This document shows, one piece after another, positions 26,772 to 36,370 of a DNA stretch of 64,000 bases. The stretch covers positions 1,153,157 to 1,217,156 of the forward strand of contig OV696605.1 of the NCBI GenBank assembly GCA_927797885.1, written 5' to 3'. Numbering within the stretch: position 1 is the stretch's first letter; every line of letters begins with the position of its first letter. Source of the DNA: Gloeomargaritales cyanobacterium VI4D9. GTDB taxonomy: Bacteria > Cyanobacteriota > Cyanobacteriia > Gloeomargaritales > Gloeomargaritaceae. Position numbers and translations under genes: made by a program. Under the pieces are notes generated by a model, which was given only the letters and a program-made list of their open reading frames with translations, was not told the origin of the DNA and made no database searches.

Positions 26772-28430
26772 TTAAGAATGAGTCGCAATGGCTGGGGACG
26801 TGTCGTGACCGTTCATCCCGTAGTCGTAGGGACCGTGGGTTAACACCGGCAAACGATGCCAGTTTTCAATAATTGGTGGGGAAGCCGTCGTCCATTCCAA
26901 GGTCAACGCCCGCCAGGGATTACCACTGGCTTTTTCGCCCCAACCCCAACTCCAAATCACATTCACCAAAAAGGGAATTACAGAGAAGGCTAGGACAAAT
27001 GCCCCAATCGTACAAATTTGGTTAATCTGGGTAAATTGCGGGTCGTACATCGCTACCCGACGGGGCATCCCCTGGGTTCCCAAAACGTGCATCGGTAAAA
27101 AGGTCAAATTTGCCCCAATTAAAGTCAACAGAAAATGCACTTTGCCCAGGGGTTCATTGAGCATTCTACCGGTCATTTTGGGAAACCAATGGTAAATCCC
27201 CGCATACAAACCAAACACTGAACCCCCAAATAAAACGTAGTGAAAGTGCGCCACCACATAGTAGGTATCGTGCATGTGAATATCCACCGGTGCCGTGCCT
27301 AGGGTGACCCCACTCAAGCCCCCTACTACAAACATGATCAGCAAACCAATGGCAAACAACATAGCACTGGTGTAGCGGATTTTTCCACCCCATAATGTTG
27401 CCGTCCAACTAAAGATTTTCACCCCCGTTGGCACCGCCACAATCAACGTCGAAACCGTGAAAAACATCCGCATCCAGGGGGGTGTGCCGCTGGTGAACAT
27501 ATGGTGTACCCACACGAATAAACCAACCATACAAATCACCATACTGGAACCCACAATCGCCTTATAGCCAAAAATGGGTTTACGGGCGTGGACGGGAATC
27601 ACCTCCGACATGATGCCAAAAATCGGCAAGATCATTAAATACACCGCCGGGTGGGAATAGAACCAGAATAAATGCTGGTAAATGATTACATTGCCCCCCG
27701 CATCGGGTTTGAAAAATGAGGTGCCAAAATTAATATCAAACAACAACAAAATTAAACCAATCGCCAGCACGGGTGTCGAAAGCAACGCCAGAATAGAAGT
27801 TGCCATCATCGCCCAGCAAAATAGAGGCATTTTATCCCAGGGCATACTGGGCACCCGCATTTTCACCATCGTGACCACGAAATTCACCGAACCCAAAATC
27901 GAGGAAGTTCCCGCCAAAATGATGCTCAAGCACCACATGGATTGAGCCGTATTTGCCGTGATCAAACTCAGGGGCGGATAGGATGTCCAACCCGCCTGCG
28001 CGCCGCCAAAGATAAAACTACCCAATAGCAACAAACCCGCCGGGGGCAACATCCAAAAAGCCAGGGCATTTAGGCGGGGAAATGCCATATCCCGTGCCCC
28101 GATCATCAAAGGCACTAAAAAATTCCCAAAACCCCCAATTGCCGCCGGAACAATCCAACCAAAAATCATGATTGTACCGTGATTGGTCAAGAGGGCATTG
28201 TATAAATTGGGGTCAATCACATCCGCATCCGGGGTGTACAATTCGGTACGCATCACCACCGCCATCAATCCACCCAGCAGATAGAACACAAATGAAAATA
28301 CCAAATACTGAATCCCAATTACCTTGTGATCCACGTTGAACGTGAAATAGTCATACCATTTCCAAGCAGTGGGATGGTGCCCAGAAACCTGGGGTAATTC
28401 ACCGGAAACGGGGAGTTGTGCCTGTGCCAT
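26772..28430 (-). CDS. ctaD: Cytochrome c oxidase subunit I
   Basis: The 552-residue catalytic subunit of the haem-copper oxidase, with about 12 membrane helices. Key features: the low-spin haem histidine in LTNHGTIMIFGW near residue 84, the CuB histidine-tyrosine region in LFWFYSHPAVYLMILP, the HHMFTSG pair, and the HMHDTYYVVAHFHYVL block with haem ligands. It reduces oxygen and pumps protons. Full length, with all ligands present. It lies 33 bp after ctaC. Confidence 0.97.
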   Translation of the reverse strand: MAQAQLPVSGELPQVSGHHPTAWKWYDYFTFNVDHKVIGIQYLVFSFVFYLLGGLMAVVMRTELYTPDADVIDPNLYNALLTNHGTIMIFGWIVPAAIGGFGNFLVPLMIGARDMAFPRLNALAFWMLPPAGLLLLGSFIFGGAQAGWTSYPPLSLITANTAQSMWCLSIILAGTSSILGSVNFVVTMVKMRVPSMPWDKMPLFCWAMMATSILALLSTPVLAIGLILLLFDINFGTSFFKPDAGGNVIIYQHLFWFYSHPAVYLMILPIFGIMSEVIPVHARKPIFGYKAIVGSSMVICMVGLFVWVHHMFTSGTPPWMRMFFTVSTLIVAVPTGVKIFSWTATLWGGKIRYTSAMLFAIGLLIMFVVGGLSGVTLGTAPVDIHMHDTYYVVAHFHYVLFGGSVFGLYAGIYHWFPKMTGRMLNEPLGKVHFLLTLIGANLTFLPMHVLGTQGMPRRVAMYDPQFTQINQICTIGAFVLAFSVIPFLVNVIWSWGWGEKASGNPWRALTLEWTTASPPIIENWHRLPVLTHGPYDYGMNGHDTSPAIATHS

Positions 28431-28463
28431 AAAGCGTCTTCCTCAAGTAAATAAATGGGCTAA

Positions 28464-29351
28464 CTAATCCTCAGAATTAACAGCTACCGCCCCAGACAAA
28501 TCTGGGTTTTGGGCAAATTGATTTTCCTTCAACCACTGGTCGTATTCCTCCTGGGTATGGACATACACCCGAGTACGCATGGCACCGTGATACCCACCGC
28601 ACAATTCCGCACAAACCACCGGGTAATCCCCCACTTTTGTGGCAGTGAATCGCAGTTCCGTATCATGACCAGGAATGGCATCCTGTTTCAGACGAAATTG
28701 GGGCACCCAAAAGGAATGAATCACATCAGCGGCTTTGATATTTAATTGCACGCTTTTATTTACCGGAATGTGCAATTCCCCCGCCGTTATCCCCTCAGGA
28801 TAATTAAAAATCCAGGCGTATTGCATCCCCGTTACAGTTACAGTCACATCCGGTTTTCCCGCCCCTCCCAATCCATATTCCGCCTTAAATTCGGGAGCAT
28901 TTTCCGCCGGATCATCACTGACCAATTGGGTTTTCATTTCATGGTGCTGATGATGGCTCATAAATAGATGATTGCCACCACCGCCGCCGGGGGCAAACCC
29001 GCCCATTTGCGTGAACACTTCCACGCTGTAAATCCCCAGGACAATCACGATCACCGCCGGAATCAGCGTCCAGTAGGCTTCCAGGGCAAAATCTCCCTCC
29101 AAGGGCACCCCGTCCTCCTCATCCCCAGGGCGTTGCCGGAAGCGGATCGTAAAGAAAATGATCGTGCCCGCCACCAATAGAAACAGGGCAACCGCAATCA
29201 TGAACATCAGGTTAAAAAAATTGTCCACCAGGGGGGCTTGCAGTGAAGCCTGCTCCGGGAAAAATCCACTATGGTTCCCCGCCCACAGGGCAATCAGGGT
29301 GACCACCACCCCCACGGTGAGTGTCCAAATCGAGGCTGGCAATTGTTTCAT
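28464..29351 (-). CDS. ctaC: Cytochrome c oxidase subunit II
   Basis: The 295-residue electron-entry subunit. An N-terminal helix (about 8-25) and a second membrane helix (VALFLLVAGTIIFFTIRF) are followed by the CuA cupredoxin domain. CuA ligands are the His in DVIHSFWVPQF and the C-x3-C-x3-H-x2-M set in CAELCGGYHGAM. A glycine and histidine-rich loop (GGGGGNHLFMSHHQHHEM) lies between the helix hairpin and the domain. It accepts electrons from cytochrome c6 or plastocyanin. First gene of the cta operon. Confidence 0.96.
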   Translation of the reverse strand: MKQLPASIWTLTVGVVVTLIALWAGNHSGFFPEQASLQAPLVDNFFNLMFMIAVALFLLVAGTIIFFTIRFRQRPGDEEDGVPLEGDFALEAYWTLIPAVIVIVLGIYSVEVFTQMGGFAPGGGGGNHLFMSHHQHHEMKTQLVSDDPAENAPEFKAEYGLGGAGKPDVTVTVTGMQYAWIFNYPEGITAGELHIPVNKSVQLNIKAADVIHSFWVPQFRLKQDAIPGHDTELRFTATKVGDYPVVCAELCGGYHGAMRTRVYVHTQEEYDQWLKENQFAQNPDLSGAVAVNSED

Positions 29352-29431
29352 CGGTAAAATCCAGAGTACGCCCGGACATTACTGGTTGTAGCACGGGAGT
29401 TGGCTGGGGCTGGGAGAATCTCTAGGTAATT

Positions 29432-29557
29432 TTAAGGTTGTGCTGGCAAGGGGGCGTCCATCCTCGCAACCAAGGCAATTTCCAGGGAATCGCCCAAATC
29501 CGGTAACCAGTGGTTAACTAAGTAAGTGGCTAGAAATTGGGTTGCAGGGGTACTCAC
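29432..29557 (-). CDS. Possible small ORF upstream of ctaC (41 aa)
   Basis: A GTG-started frame of 41 codons with protein-like composition, including FLATYLVNHWLPDLGDSLEI, ends at 29432. A GGAAAAG stretch precedes the GTG but very closely. An in-frame TTG eight codons upstream is an alternative. It is 80 bp upstream of ctaC on the same strand and could be a leader peptide or a small protein. The rest of 29352-29888 holds the family B repeat and nothing else I can support. Not recognised. Confidence 0.25.
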   Translation of the reverse strand: MSTPATQFLATYLVNHWLPDLGDSLEIALVARMDAPLPAQP

Positions 29558-29668
29558 CTTTTCCTTGGTTATGCTCAAAATGGCTCTCCTGGATTTATGG
29601 TTAAAATTGCATATCAGAATACGTTATATTTGCTTCCAGGGAAGCCGAAACCCTTATCGGGCTTAACA

Positions 29669-29771
29669 TATAGCAATCCTATTTGATTAACCAACACAAA
29701 TTTGCCAGAACCAAGGACGGGGGCGGTGCCCCTGCAACCCCTGTGCCATTCTCATTTAGGATTGCCATATA
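29669..29771. repeat. Repeat family B, copy 3 (103 bp)
   Basis: TATAGCAATCC start, GGATTGCCATATA end, and the same interior as copies 1 and 2 with a few substitutions. It lies in the spacer between ctaC and the 111-residue gene. Confidence 0.8.
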
Positions 29772-29888
29772 AACTCCGCTTATCACCAAATGCTCAGGAG
29801 AACCCTCAAAATTCATTTGGCAATTAGGTAGGATGCTTAATACAACCCTAGAGGTTTCCGCCATTTAATTCCCTGAAGTTAATTTCCT

Positions 29889-30224
29889 ATGCCCCTACCT
29901 CCCGTTTATCTCCAGGTTCAGCAGTTTTTAGCGACCTTTGGGCAAAAATTAACTATGACTGACTATAAAACCGTAGTAACAGAAATCGAAAACTTTATTA
30001 CCGAAATTCCACGGACATTTGATGATATGGAACCCCTTGCTCGCTCTTTAGGTGTAGAAATTCATAAGCAATTTCATCTGTTAAAAAATGATTTACTTTT
30101 TTGGCACGCCGCCCGCCAGATGGAAACTAAAAGCCAACGGTGGCAAAACATCCAACAACGCCTTGCTACCTTAAATTTATATGTGCAACAATTATTAAGC
30201 CTTGAACACTCTCCCCAGAAATAA
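29889..30224 (+). CDS. Hypothetical helical protein (111 aa)
   Basis: A 111-residue soluble protein predicted to be largely alpha-helical, with a central segment VTEIENFITEIPRTFDDMEP and a basic, Gln-rich C-terminal half containing LLKNDLLFWHAARQ. No membrane helix, signal peptide or metal motif. The ATG at 29889 is a reasonable start. It lies 95 bp upstream of fmt in the same direction. I do not recognise the family. Confidence 0.6.
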   Translation: MPLPPVYLQVQQFLATFGQKLTMTDYKTVVTEIENFITEIPRTFDDMEPLARSLGVEIHKQFHLLKNDLLFWHAARQMETKSQRWQNIQQRLATLNLYVQQLLSLEHSPQK

Positions 30225-30318
30225 ATTTTGATAAAGTGCCCCTAACATATTCAACAACATCCTAAAAACTGTGACATGCCTAGGAACCTTGCTTTTGCCC
30301 TTCGTGGAGTGAATAAAT

Positions 30319-31317
30319 ATGCGAGTAGTTTTCTTTGGTACCCCGGATTTTGCCGTACCTACCTTAGCCGCCCTGTTAGCCCAACCGGAATTTGACGTTT
30401 TAGGTGTCGTTACCCAACCGGATCAACCCCAGGGAAGGGGGCAAAAAATCCAACCCTCCCCGGTGAAAGTTTTGGCGCAACAATATCATCTCCCCCTATG
30501 GCAACCACCACGACTGCGCCGGGATTTAGCAACCCAGCAGGCATTCAATGAATTAAACGCCGATGTATTTGTGGTCGTCGCCTACGGGCAAATTTTACCC
30601 CCAGCAGTATTAAGGATGCCCCGGTGGGGGTGTGTGAATGGGCATGGTTCCCTATTGCCAAAATATCGGGGGGCGGCACCGATTCAATGGGCGTTAGTCA
30701 ACGGTGAAACCCATACCGGAATTACTATCATGCTAATGGATGCGGGAATGGATACGGGACCAATGTTAGCTCAGCAAACAGTAGCTATTGATTTATTCAC
30801 TTCCCTGCCAGAATTGTGGCAAGAATTAGCCCAATTAACTGCCAAATTGTTAGTAGAAACCTTGCCCAAATTACCAGAACTTACCCCCATTCCTCAAGAT
30901 GAAACCCAAGCCACCTATGCGCCCTTGATTCAACCGGCACATTATGGTTTAGATTGGCAAAAATCGGCATTAAAATTGCACAACCAAGTGCGGGGATTTT
31001 ATCCCAATTGTTATAGTTTATTACGGGGACAACGGGTAAAAATTTTAGAAACAATTCCCTTAATGCCGGAACTTTTACCCCAGGTGCAGAGCCAATTTCC
31101 CGAATTAACCTTACCCGCCCTCCCCCAAGGGATGCCTGCGGGGACGTTTACCGCTGTGATCAAAAAATTCGGTCCTGTCGTGGCGACTCAGGATGGAAGC
31201 CTTATCCTCAAAACCGTTCAGCCTCCGGGCAAACGAGCCATGTCCGGCGGGGATTGGTGGAATGGGATGCGTTTAGAAATCGGGGAGAAGTGGGATACTC
31301 CTCCCCAAAACATCTAG
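30319..31317 (+). CDS. fmt: Methionyl-tRNA formyltransferase
   Basis: A 332-residue enzyme that formylates initiator Met-tRNA using 10-formyltetrahydrofolate. Family marks: [19 protein letters not shown] at the start, the substrate loop [14 protein letters not shown], the formyl-binding and catalytic [17 protein letters not shown] near residue 110, and the tRNA-binding C-terminal domain. Typical length. Its stop overlaps the stop of the convergent ferredoxin gene within a shared CTAG. Confidence 0.95.
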   Translation: MRVVFFGTPDFAVPTLAALLAQPEFDVLGVVTQPDQPQGRGQKIQPSPVKVLAQQYHLPLWQPPRLRRDLATQQAFNELNADVFVVVAYGQILPPAVLRMPRWGCVNGHGSLLPKYRGAAPIQWALVNGETHTGITIMLMDAGMDTGPMLAQQTVAIDLFTSLPELWQELAQLTAKLLVETLPKLPELTPIPQDETQATYAPLIQPAHYGLDWQKSALKLHNQVRGFYPNCYSLLRGQRVKILETIPLMPELLPQVQSQFPELTLPALPQGMPAGTFTAVIKKFGPVVATQDGSLILKTVQPPGKRAMSGGDWWNGMRLEIGEKWDTPPQNI

Positions 31318-31616
31318 TACAGATTTTCTTCCTGATGGGTCATGATGGTGCAGTCGCCGGTGGGATAAGCCACGCAGGTCAGCACATACCCTTGGCTAAT
31401 CTGGTCATCATCCAGGAAGGACTGGTCGGACTGGTCGGGAGCCGCCCCATCCACCAACTTACCGGCACAGGTGGAACAGGCACCCGCTCGACAGGAGTAG
31501 GGCAAGTCTAACCCCGCACTTTCGGCGGCATCCAGGATGTACTCATCGTCGGGGCAGTCAATCACGGTATCAATCCCTTGATCCGCATTGATCAGGCGCA
31601 CCTTGTAAGTAGCCAT
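31314..31616 (-). CDS. petF: Plant-type [2Fe-2S] ferredoxin
   Basis: A 100-residue photosynthetic ferredoxin that carries electrons from photosystem I to FNR, nitrite reductase and others. The cluster ligands are in CRAGACSTC (C-x4-C-x2-C) and the last Cys in [13 protein letters not shown]. The N-terminus ATYKVRLIN and the end THQEENLY are typical of PetF. A GAGGAG Shine-Dalgarno sits before the ATG. It is more canonical than the IS-tailed ferredoxin at 23419. Confidence 0.93.
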   Translation of the reverse strand: MATYKVRLINADQGIDTVIDCPDDEYILDAAESAGLDLPYSCRAGACSTCAGKLVDGAAPDQSDQSFLDDDQISQGYVLTCVAYPTGDCTIMTHQEENLY

Positions 31617-31850
31617 AGGAGATTCTCCTCAGAATGGATTAGGAACACGGATTTGTCCCATTCATCACCATAAAACGGATAAGGCAGATTGTCCGCACTG
31701 AATTGGATTTGTAATCAAAACCGGATTTGTCTCCAGGTTTTCTTATAGGTGCCCCGGAATTGGGTAACGATGGCTACAATTTATCACCCAAAACCTGCTG
31801 GTGGGCGGTCGAGGTGTTTCTATCATAAATGTGGTTAGTCTTTGAGCCTC

Positions 31851-33428
31851 ATGTCCCCCATCTTTGACTTATTTCAAACCGTACCGGGTAACCCTTGGCA
31901 AGCATTGCAACGGGCAGACCAGGCATGGTCAGCACTCAAACATCAGCAACCGATGCCTTTTGTTGCCGTTGGGGGGGCAGGGCGGGGCACTTGGGCAGAA
32001 GGACAAGCGGGGGAAATTCTTGTATTGGAAACCACCGATATTGCCGGTCAGACGGACTGGGATGTGATCATCGCTGGGGGCACACTGGGGATTTTGCTCG
32101 GTTGGGGTTTGTGCCGCAAGGGGTATCGGGTGGCGGTACTGGAGCGGGGCGGTCTGTACGGTCGGCGGCAGGAATGGAACATCTCCCGGGCTGAATTGGA
32201 TATTTTGCTGGATTTAGAGTTACTCACCCCCACCGAATTAGCAACGGTAATTGTGACCGAATATAACCCTGGTCGGATTCAATTTTATCAAAGTCAAACC
32301 TGGGAAGTTCGGGATGTATTAAACCTGGGAGTACGACCGGATTTGTTATTAGATTTACTTAAAAATAAGTTTATTCAACAGGGTGGGTATGTGGGTGAAT
32401 ATCAACCGCTAAAGAGTATCAAAATCAAGGGGGATGTCATCGAAATTCATGCAGGGGAAAGCATTTACACAGGTCGCTTATTATTGGATATGATGGGGCA
32501 CTTTTCCCCCTTGACTAAATTGGCGCGACGGGGGCAAGTTCCCGATGGTATTTGTCTGGTGGTCGGTGGATGCGCCCAAGGGTTGCCTGAGCGAAAAGAT
32601 GGGGATTTGTTGGTAACAACTACGCCAATTATGAATCATTGTCAATATTTTTGGGAAGCATTCCCTGCCCAGGATGGTCGCACAACCTATTTATTTACCT
32701 ATGTGGATGTCCATCCCCAACGTCCCAGTTTGACTGAATTATTTTCAACTTATTTTGACCTTTTACCAGCCTATCAAGGGGTAGATTTAGAAGGGTTATC
32801 CTGGCAAAGATTTTTATTTGGATTTTTCCCCAGTTACCGTCACAGTCCCTTGGGCAGTCAATGGGCAAGAATTTTACCGGTGGGGGATAGCAGTGGCATG
32901 CAATCCCCGTTGAGTTTTGGTGGATTTGGGACGTTATTACGGCATTTACCAAGGTTTTTGACCGGAATTGATGATGCCTTAAAAGTAGATGCCCTCGACC
33001 AAGACAGTTTGAGTTTACTGCAACCCTATCAACCCAATTTGTCCTTAACTTGGTTATTTCAACAGGTGATGCGGGTGCCGTTGGATCGGGATGTACCGCC
33101 CTATTTTGTGAATGAGGTTTTAGCAACAGCATTTGGGGTAATGGCACAGGCGGGCGACCGAGTCCTCAAACCTTTTTTACAAGATGTGATCCAATTATCT
33201 GGTTTAACCCAAACCTTAGTGGGAATGATGCGCCAAAATCCTGGTTTAATTACACAAGTGATGGGTCATGTGGGCGTAAATTCATTATTAAACTGGACAG
33301 GGCATTATGGGATGTTGGTGCTTTATTCATTGCTGGCACGAAAGTCACCCAAATCCCTGTTAAATTATGAGCAAAAGAGGCGTTTCGAGCAATACTATTA
33401 TGGCAGTGGTCAAGATTATCATAATTAA
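31851..33428 (+). CDS. cruP: FAD-dependent CruP/CruA-family protein (lycopene cyclase-like)
   Basis: A 525-residue flavoprotein. The dinucleotide-binding strand DWDVIIAGGTLGILLGWGL near residue 70, followed by VAVLERGGLYGRRQEWNISR and TEYNPGRIQFY, is characteristic of the CruA/CruP lycopene cyclase family of cyanobacteria and plants. The length favours CruP, whose role is connected with carotenoids and oxidative stress, over the longer CruA; CruA cannot be excluded without alignment. The ATG at 31851 is preferred to an upstream TTG. It stands alone. Confidence 0.7.
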   Translation: MSPIFDLFQTVPGNPWQALQRADQAWSALKHQQPMPFVAVGGAGRGTWAEGQAGEILVLETTDIAGQTDWDVIIAGGTLGILLGWGLCRKGYRVAVLERGGLYGRRQEWNISRAELDILLDLELLTPTELATVIVTEYNPGRIQFYQSQTWEVRDVLNLGVRPDLLLDLLKNKFIQQGGYVGEYQPLKSIKIKGDVIEIHAGESIYTGRLLLDMMGHFSPLTKLARRGQVPDGICLVVGGCAQGLPERKDGDLLVTTTPIMNHCQYFWEAFPAQDGRTTYLFTYVDVHPQRPSLTELFSTYFDLLPAYQGVDLEGLSWQRFLFGFFPSYRHSPLGSQWARILPVGDSSGMQSPLSFGGFGTLLRHLPRFLTGIDDALKVDALDQDSLSLLQPYQPNLSLTWLFQQVMRVPLDRDVPPYFVNEVLATAFGVMAQAGDRVLKPFLQDVIQLSGLTQTLVGMMRQNPGLITQVMGHVGVNSLLNWTGHYGMLVLYSLLARKSPKSLLNYEQKRRFEQYYYGSGQDYHN

Positions 33429-33506
33429 TGCTGATGAACCCGTCTATCCATTAGGGATCGTTGGTTGCAAGAGCATCTTAAATTTTGAGTGATATTTCTT
33501 GGTGAA

Positions 33507-34517
33507 TTAGGAAGGAAGCAAGACTAATTTCCCTGAAAATCCCCCCCGTTCCAGATGGCGATGAGCCGTAGCGGCTTCCGCTAGGGGATAGGTTTGTGCC
33601 ACGTTTACCCGCACCCGTCCCGCTACCACCAAATCTGCCAGTTGTTCTAAAATGCCGGTTTGCCGCACCTGTTCCTGGGGTAAATTCGCCGTTTGGGGGG
33701 TGAGCATCAGGGTATAGCCGATGGTTAAATTGCGCTGGCGGGCAATTTCCCATCCCTGTCCCGTGGGTGGGGGTTGCAAGAGGGTCACGACCCGTCCGTA
33801 GTACCGCACCGCCGCCGGGGTTTGGTGAAAGGTCTCGCCCCCGACCGTATCCAGGGCACAATCCACCCCTTGCCCCTGGGTGGCGTACTGCACCGCCTGC
33901 CCAAAGTCGGTTTCCCGGTAATAGACCACCCCATCGGCTCCCAAATCCTGGGCAAACTGTCCCTTGGCGAGGGAACTGACGGTAGTAAGTACTTTGGCAC
34001 CCCGATATTTAGCCAATTGCAGGGCGATGTGCCCCACCCCCCCGGCTCCGGCATGAACCAATACGGTTTCCCCCGCTTGCACCTGTCCCCGGTCAAACAG
34101 GGCTTCCCAGGCGGTAATGCCCACCAGGGGGAGCGCCGCCGCTTCCGCAAAACTGAGCCGTGCCGGTTTGGGCGCCAGGGCGGTTTCGGGCAGGACGATA
34201 AATTCCGCATAACTGCCGGTCATGCCTCCCAGCCCCCCCATGCAGTAGTACACCGCCTGACCCGGTTGAAACCGTTTCACCTGCGAACCACAGGCTACCA
34301 CCACCCCGCTGCCGTCACACCCCAGGATGGCGGGTTGCCCCGGATGTAGGAGCGTCCCCCGTCGCCGCAGTTTGGTATCAATGGGGTTGACACTGGCGGC
34401 TTTCACCTGGACGAGTACTTGGTGGGGAAATTGAATTTCTGGTCGGGGAACCAATTGATGGCGCAAAACCTCCGGTTCTCCGGGGCTGGTCATGACAATT
34501 GCCGACATTACAGACAT
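33507..34517 (-). CDS. Zinc-type alcohol dehydrogenase/quinone oxidoreductase family
   Basis: A medium-chain dehydrogenase/reductase of about 336 residues. The catalytic-fold segment KAASVNPIDTKLRRRG, the block ILGCDGSGVV, and the cofactor-binding stretch VLVHAGAGGVGHIALQLAKYRGAKV place it among zeta-crystallin-like NADPH:quinone oxidoreductases. The structural zinc cysteines are absent, as usual in this branch. Substrate unknown. The start is taken at ATG 34517; an in-frame ATG at 34508 is equally possible. It diverges from the DUF3038 gene. Confidence 0.85.
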   Translation of the reverse strand: MSVMSAIVMTSPGEPEVLRHQLVPRPEIQFPHQVLVQVKAASVNPIDTKLRRRGTLLHPGQPAILGCDGSGVVVACGSQVKRFQPGQAVYYCMGGLGGMTGSYAEFIVLPETALAPKPARLSFAEAAALPLVGITAWEALFDRGQVQAGETVLVHAGAGGVGHIALQLAKYRGAKVLTTVSSLAKGQFAQDLGADGVVYYRETDFGQAVQYATQGQGVDCALDTVGGETFHQTPAAVRYYGRVVTLLQPPPTGQGWEIARQRNLTIGYTLMLTPQTANLPQEQVRQTGILEQLADLVVAGRVRVNVAQTYPLAEAATAHRHLERGGFSGKLVLLPS

Positions 34518-34648
34518 AAACGTGACCCGACGTAGCGTAGGCGCAATGGTAATTTTAATTTTATGATTGACCCGATGATGCCTGAAGTGCCCCCACATCC
34601 CCGCTGGTTCTCGTAAACTGGTAAATTGGTGCCTAAAGTGACTTGCCC

Positions 34649-35269
34649 ATGATGACCCAATCGTCCGCCACGGAACTCGATACTGCTGGGGTGCTGGCAC
34701 TGCAACTCCTGCCTGACCCGGAGCCTCCCCTCGCCCAGGGGCTATGTCCTCCGGCGGTGGCAGGCAAGTTGGATTTGCTGTTGCTGGCGATTGAAGCGTT
34801 GGATCGCACGGGGGCAGAATTGATGATGATGGTGGTCAAGGAATTGGAACTCAACAGTGTGATTCCCAACCGGGTGATGCTCTGGCAATTGCGGGGAGCC
34901 AATCCCCTGCGCCGTGCCTACAACCGCCGTTTACTGACCCTGAATCAAGCCAGGGCGTTAATTTTGGTGCTGGTGTATCTCGCCAAACGGCTCACCATTT
35001 TGATCCGACAACTGCTCCTGGCCGGGGAACAACTGCAACAGCACGGGGTGGACATTCGCCATCACCCCCGTTTGGATGACTATTGCCAACGGTTTCGCAC
35101 CCATTTTCGCAAGCGGATGAACCTGCGCCGGGAACGCCTGCAAATCTATCGGGACGATGCCCGGTTGAATCTATTAGCCATTGACCTCCTGCACCAACTG
35201 CTGTTCTGCACCGGCACCTGTGGGGCACAGCGGATGTGGGCAAGTTTATTCATTGGTGAGGTGCTGTGA
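34649..35269 (+). CDS. DUF3038 family protein
   Basis: About 206 residues, soluble and mostly helical, with the central region EALDRTGAELMMMVVKELEL and a basic segment LRGANPLRRAYNRRLL. Length, composition and position directly before a DUF4335 gene fit DUF3038, a cyanobacterial family of unknown function. The frame begins TTG 34643; I take the ATG at 34649. The stop overlaps the GTG start of the next gene (GTGA), so the two proteins are probably made together. Confidence 0.75.
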   Translation: MMTQSSATELDTAGVLALQLLPDPEPPLAQGLCPPAVAGKLDLLLLAIEALDRTGAELMMMVVKELELNSVIPNRVMLWQLRGANPLRRAYNRRLLTLNQARALILVLVYLAKRLTILIRQLLLAGEQLQQHGVDIRHHPRLDDYCQRFRTHFRKRMNLRRERLQIYRDDARLNLLAIDLLHQLLFCTGTCGAQRMWASLFIGEVL

Positions 35270-36225
35270 GTACGGTTCTGCGGGAATACCGTTTACCCCA
35301 TTGCACCCTGATCCTGGAGGGGTTTACCACCCAAGCCGGGGGGTCGCTGGCGATATTGATCCAGATGGATTGTTACCTGCCGGGGCTGGAGCAACCCATG
35401 CGGGGGGGCAGTGAATTACTGGAGCAGTTGTCCCAGACGGTGAGCGAGTATGTGCAGAATTTTTTGAGCTACCGGGAACCCATCCCCGTCCATCCCGCCG
35501 GGCCAGTCGCCCTGGAACCCTTGTCCCAACATCAGCACCGCCTGCGGGTACACCCGGAACTCTTGCCGGACGCCCGGGAACCCATACAACTGGATTTGAC
35601 CACCATTCAACTGTTTGACCTTTTAGAAGCCTGTGACCAGGGCATGAGCGACCCCCAAACCCTGCCGGACTGGACGTTGAACCTGGTGCCCCGCATCCCC
35701 CGGAGCCTCAAAATTTCCCAACAGACCCTGCCTGCCGGAGTGGGGTTAGCCACCCTAGCCACTGCCGCCCTTGCCCTGGCACTGTTACCCACTCCGAAGA
35801 TCGAACCCCCTCGGGAACTGCGGGAAACTGCGACTCAGACCAGTGGGGAACCAACCCCCACCGCCAGCCCTAGCCCGGCTGTTACCCCAACACCAAGCCC
35901 AACCACGGCAACTCCGACCCCTAGCCCCACCATCACCCCGACTTCCAGCCCTACTGTCGCCTTAGAACCCGTGGATGCGAGCCGATTACTGATTTTGGTG
36001 TACGAAGAAATCAACGCCGCCTGGACGGAGCGGATCACCGAGGATATGAGTTTCCGGGTGGGGGTTACTCGTGAGGGTAAAATTGTCAATTTCACCCCCC
36101 TGGAAGCCACCACCGGGGAGGAACAACTTTTACCCCTAGAAAAATTGCGGCAACCGGGGCAAGTGGTAGCGGAATTTCGGGTGGTCTTTAGGCAAAATGG
36201 GGCATTGGAAGTCAGTCCTTATTAA
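35266..36225 (+). CDS. DUF4335 family single-pass membrane protein
   Basis: A 319-residue protein. The N-terminal domain (about 1-130) starts LREYRLPHCTLILEGF. A membrane helix follows near residues 162-175 (GVGLATLATAALALALL), then a Thr/Pro/Ser-rich linker, then an ~80-residue C-terminal domain (SRLLILVYEEINAAW ...). The GTG start overlaps the DUF3038 stop. The linker is low-complexity and repeats PSPT-type units. The same architecture occurs in the protein at 11363-12289. Function unknown; the layout suggests an envelope protein with a domain on each side of a membrane. Confidence 0.75.
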   Translation: MSTVLREYRLPHCTLILEGFTTQAGGSLAILIQMDCYLPGLEQPMRGGSELLEQLSQTVSEYVQNFLSYREPIPVHPAGPVALEPLSQHQHRLRVHPELLPDAREPIQLDLTTIQLFDLLEACDQGMSDPQTLPDWTLNLVPRIPRSLKISQQTLPAGVGLATLATAALALALLPTPKIEPPRELRETATQTSGEPTPTASPSPAVTPTPSPTTATPTPSPTITPTSSPTVALEPVDASRLLILVYEEINAAWTERITEDMSFRVGVTREGKIVNFTPLEATTGEEQLLPLEKLRQPGQVVAEFRVVFRQNGALEVSPY

Positions 36226-36370
36226 GATTTGGGTATAGCTAGGTAGGTTAAATTCATGGCTACGCCACGCAAGCTATGGGGAAACCAATGTGGGGCTACG
36301 CCCAGCGACCCATATCATGTCAACCTTTGTATGCTTAGCTATAGTAATGAAACAAGGGCACCTCTATCAA

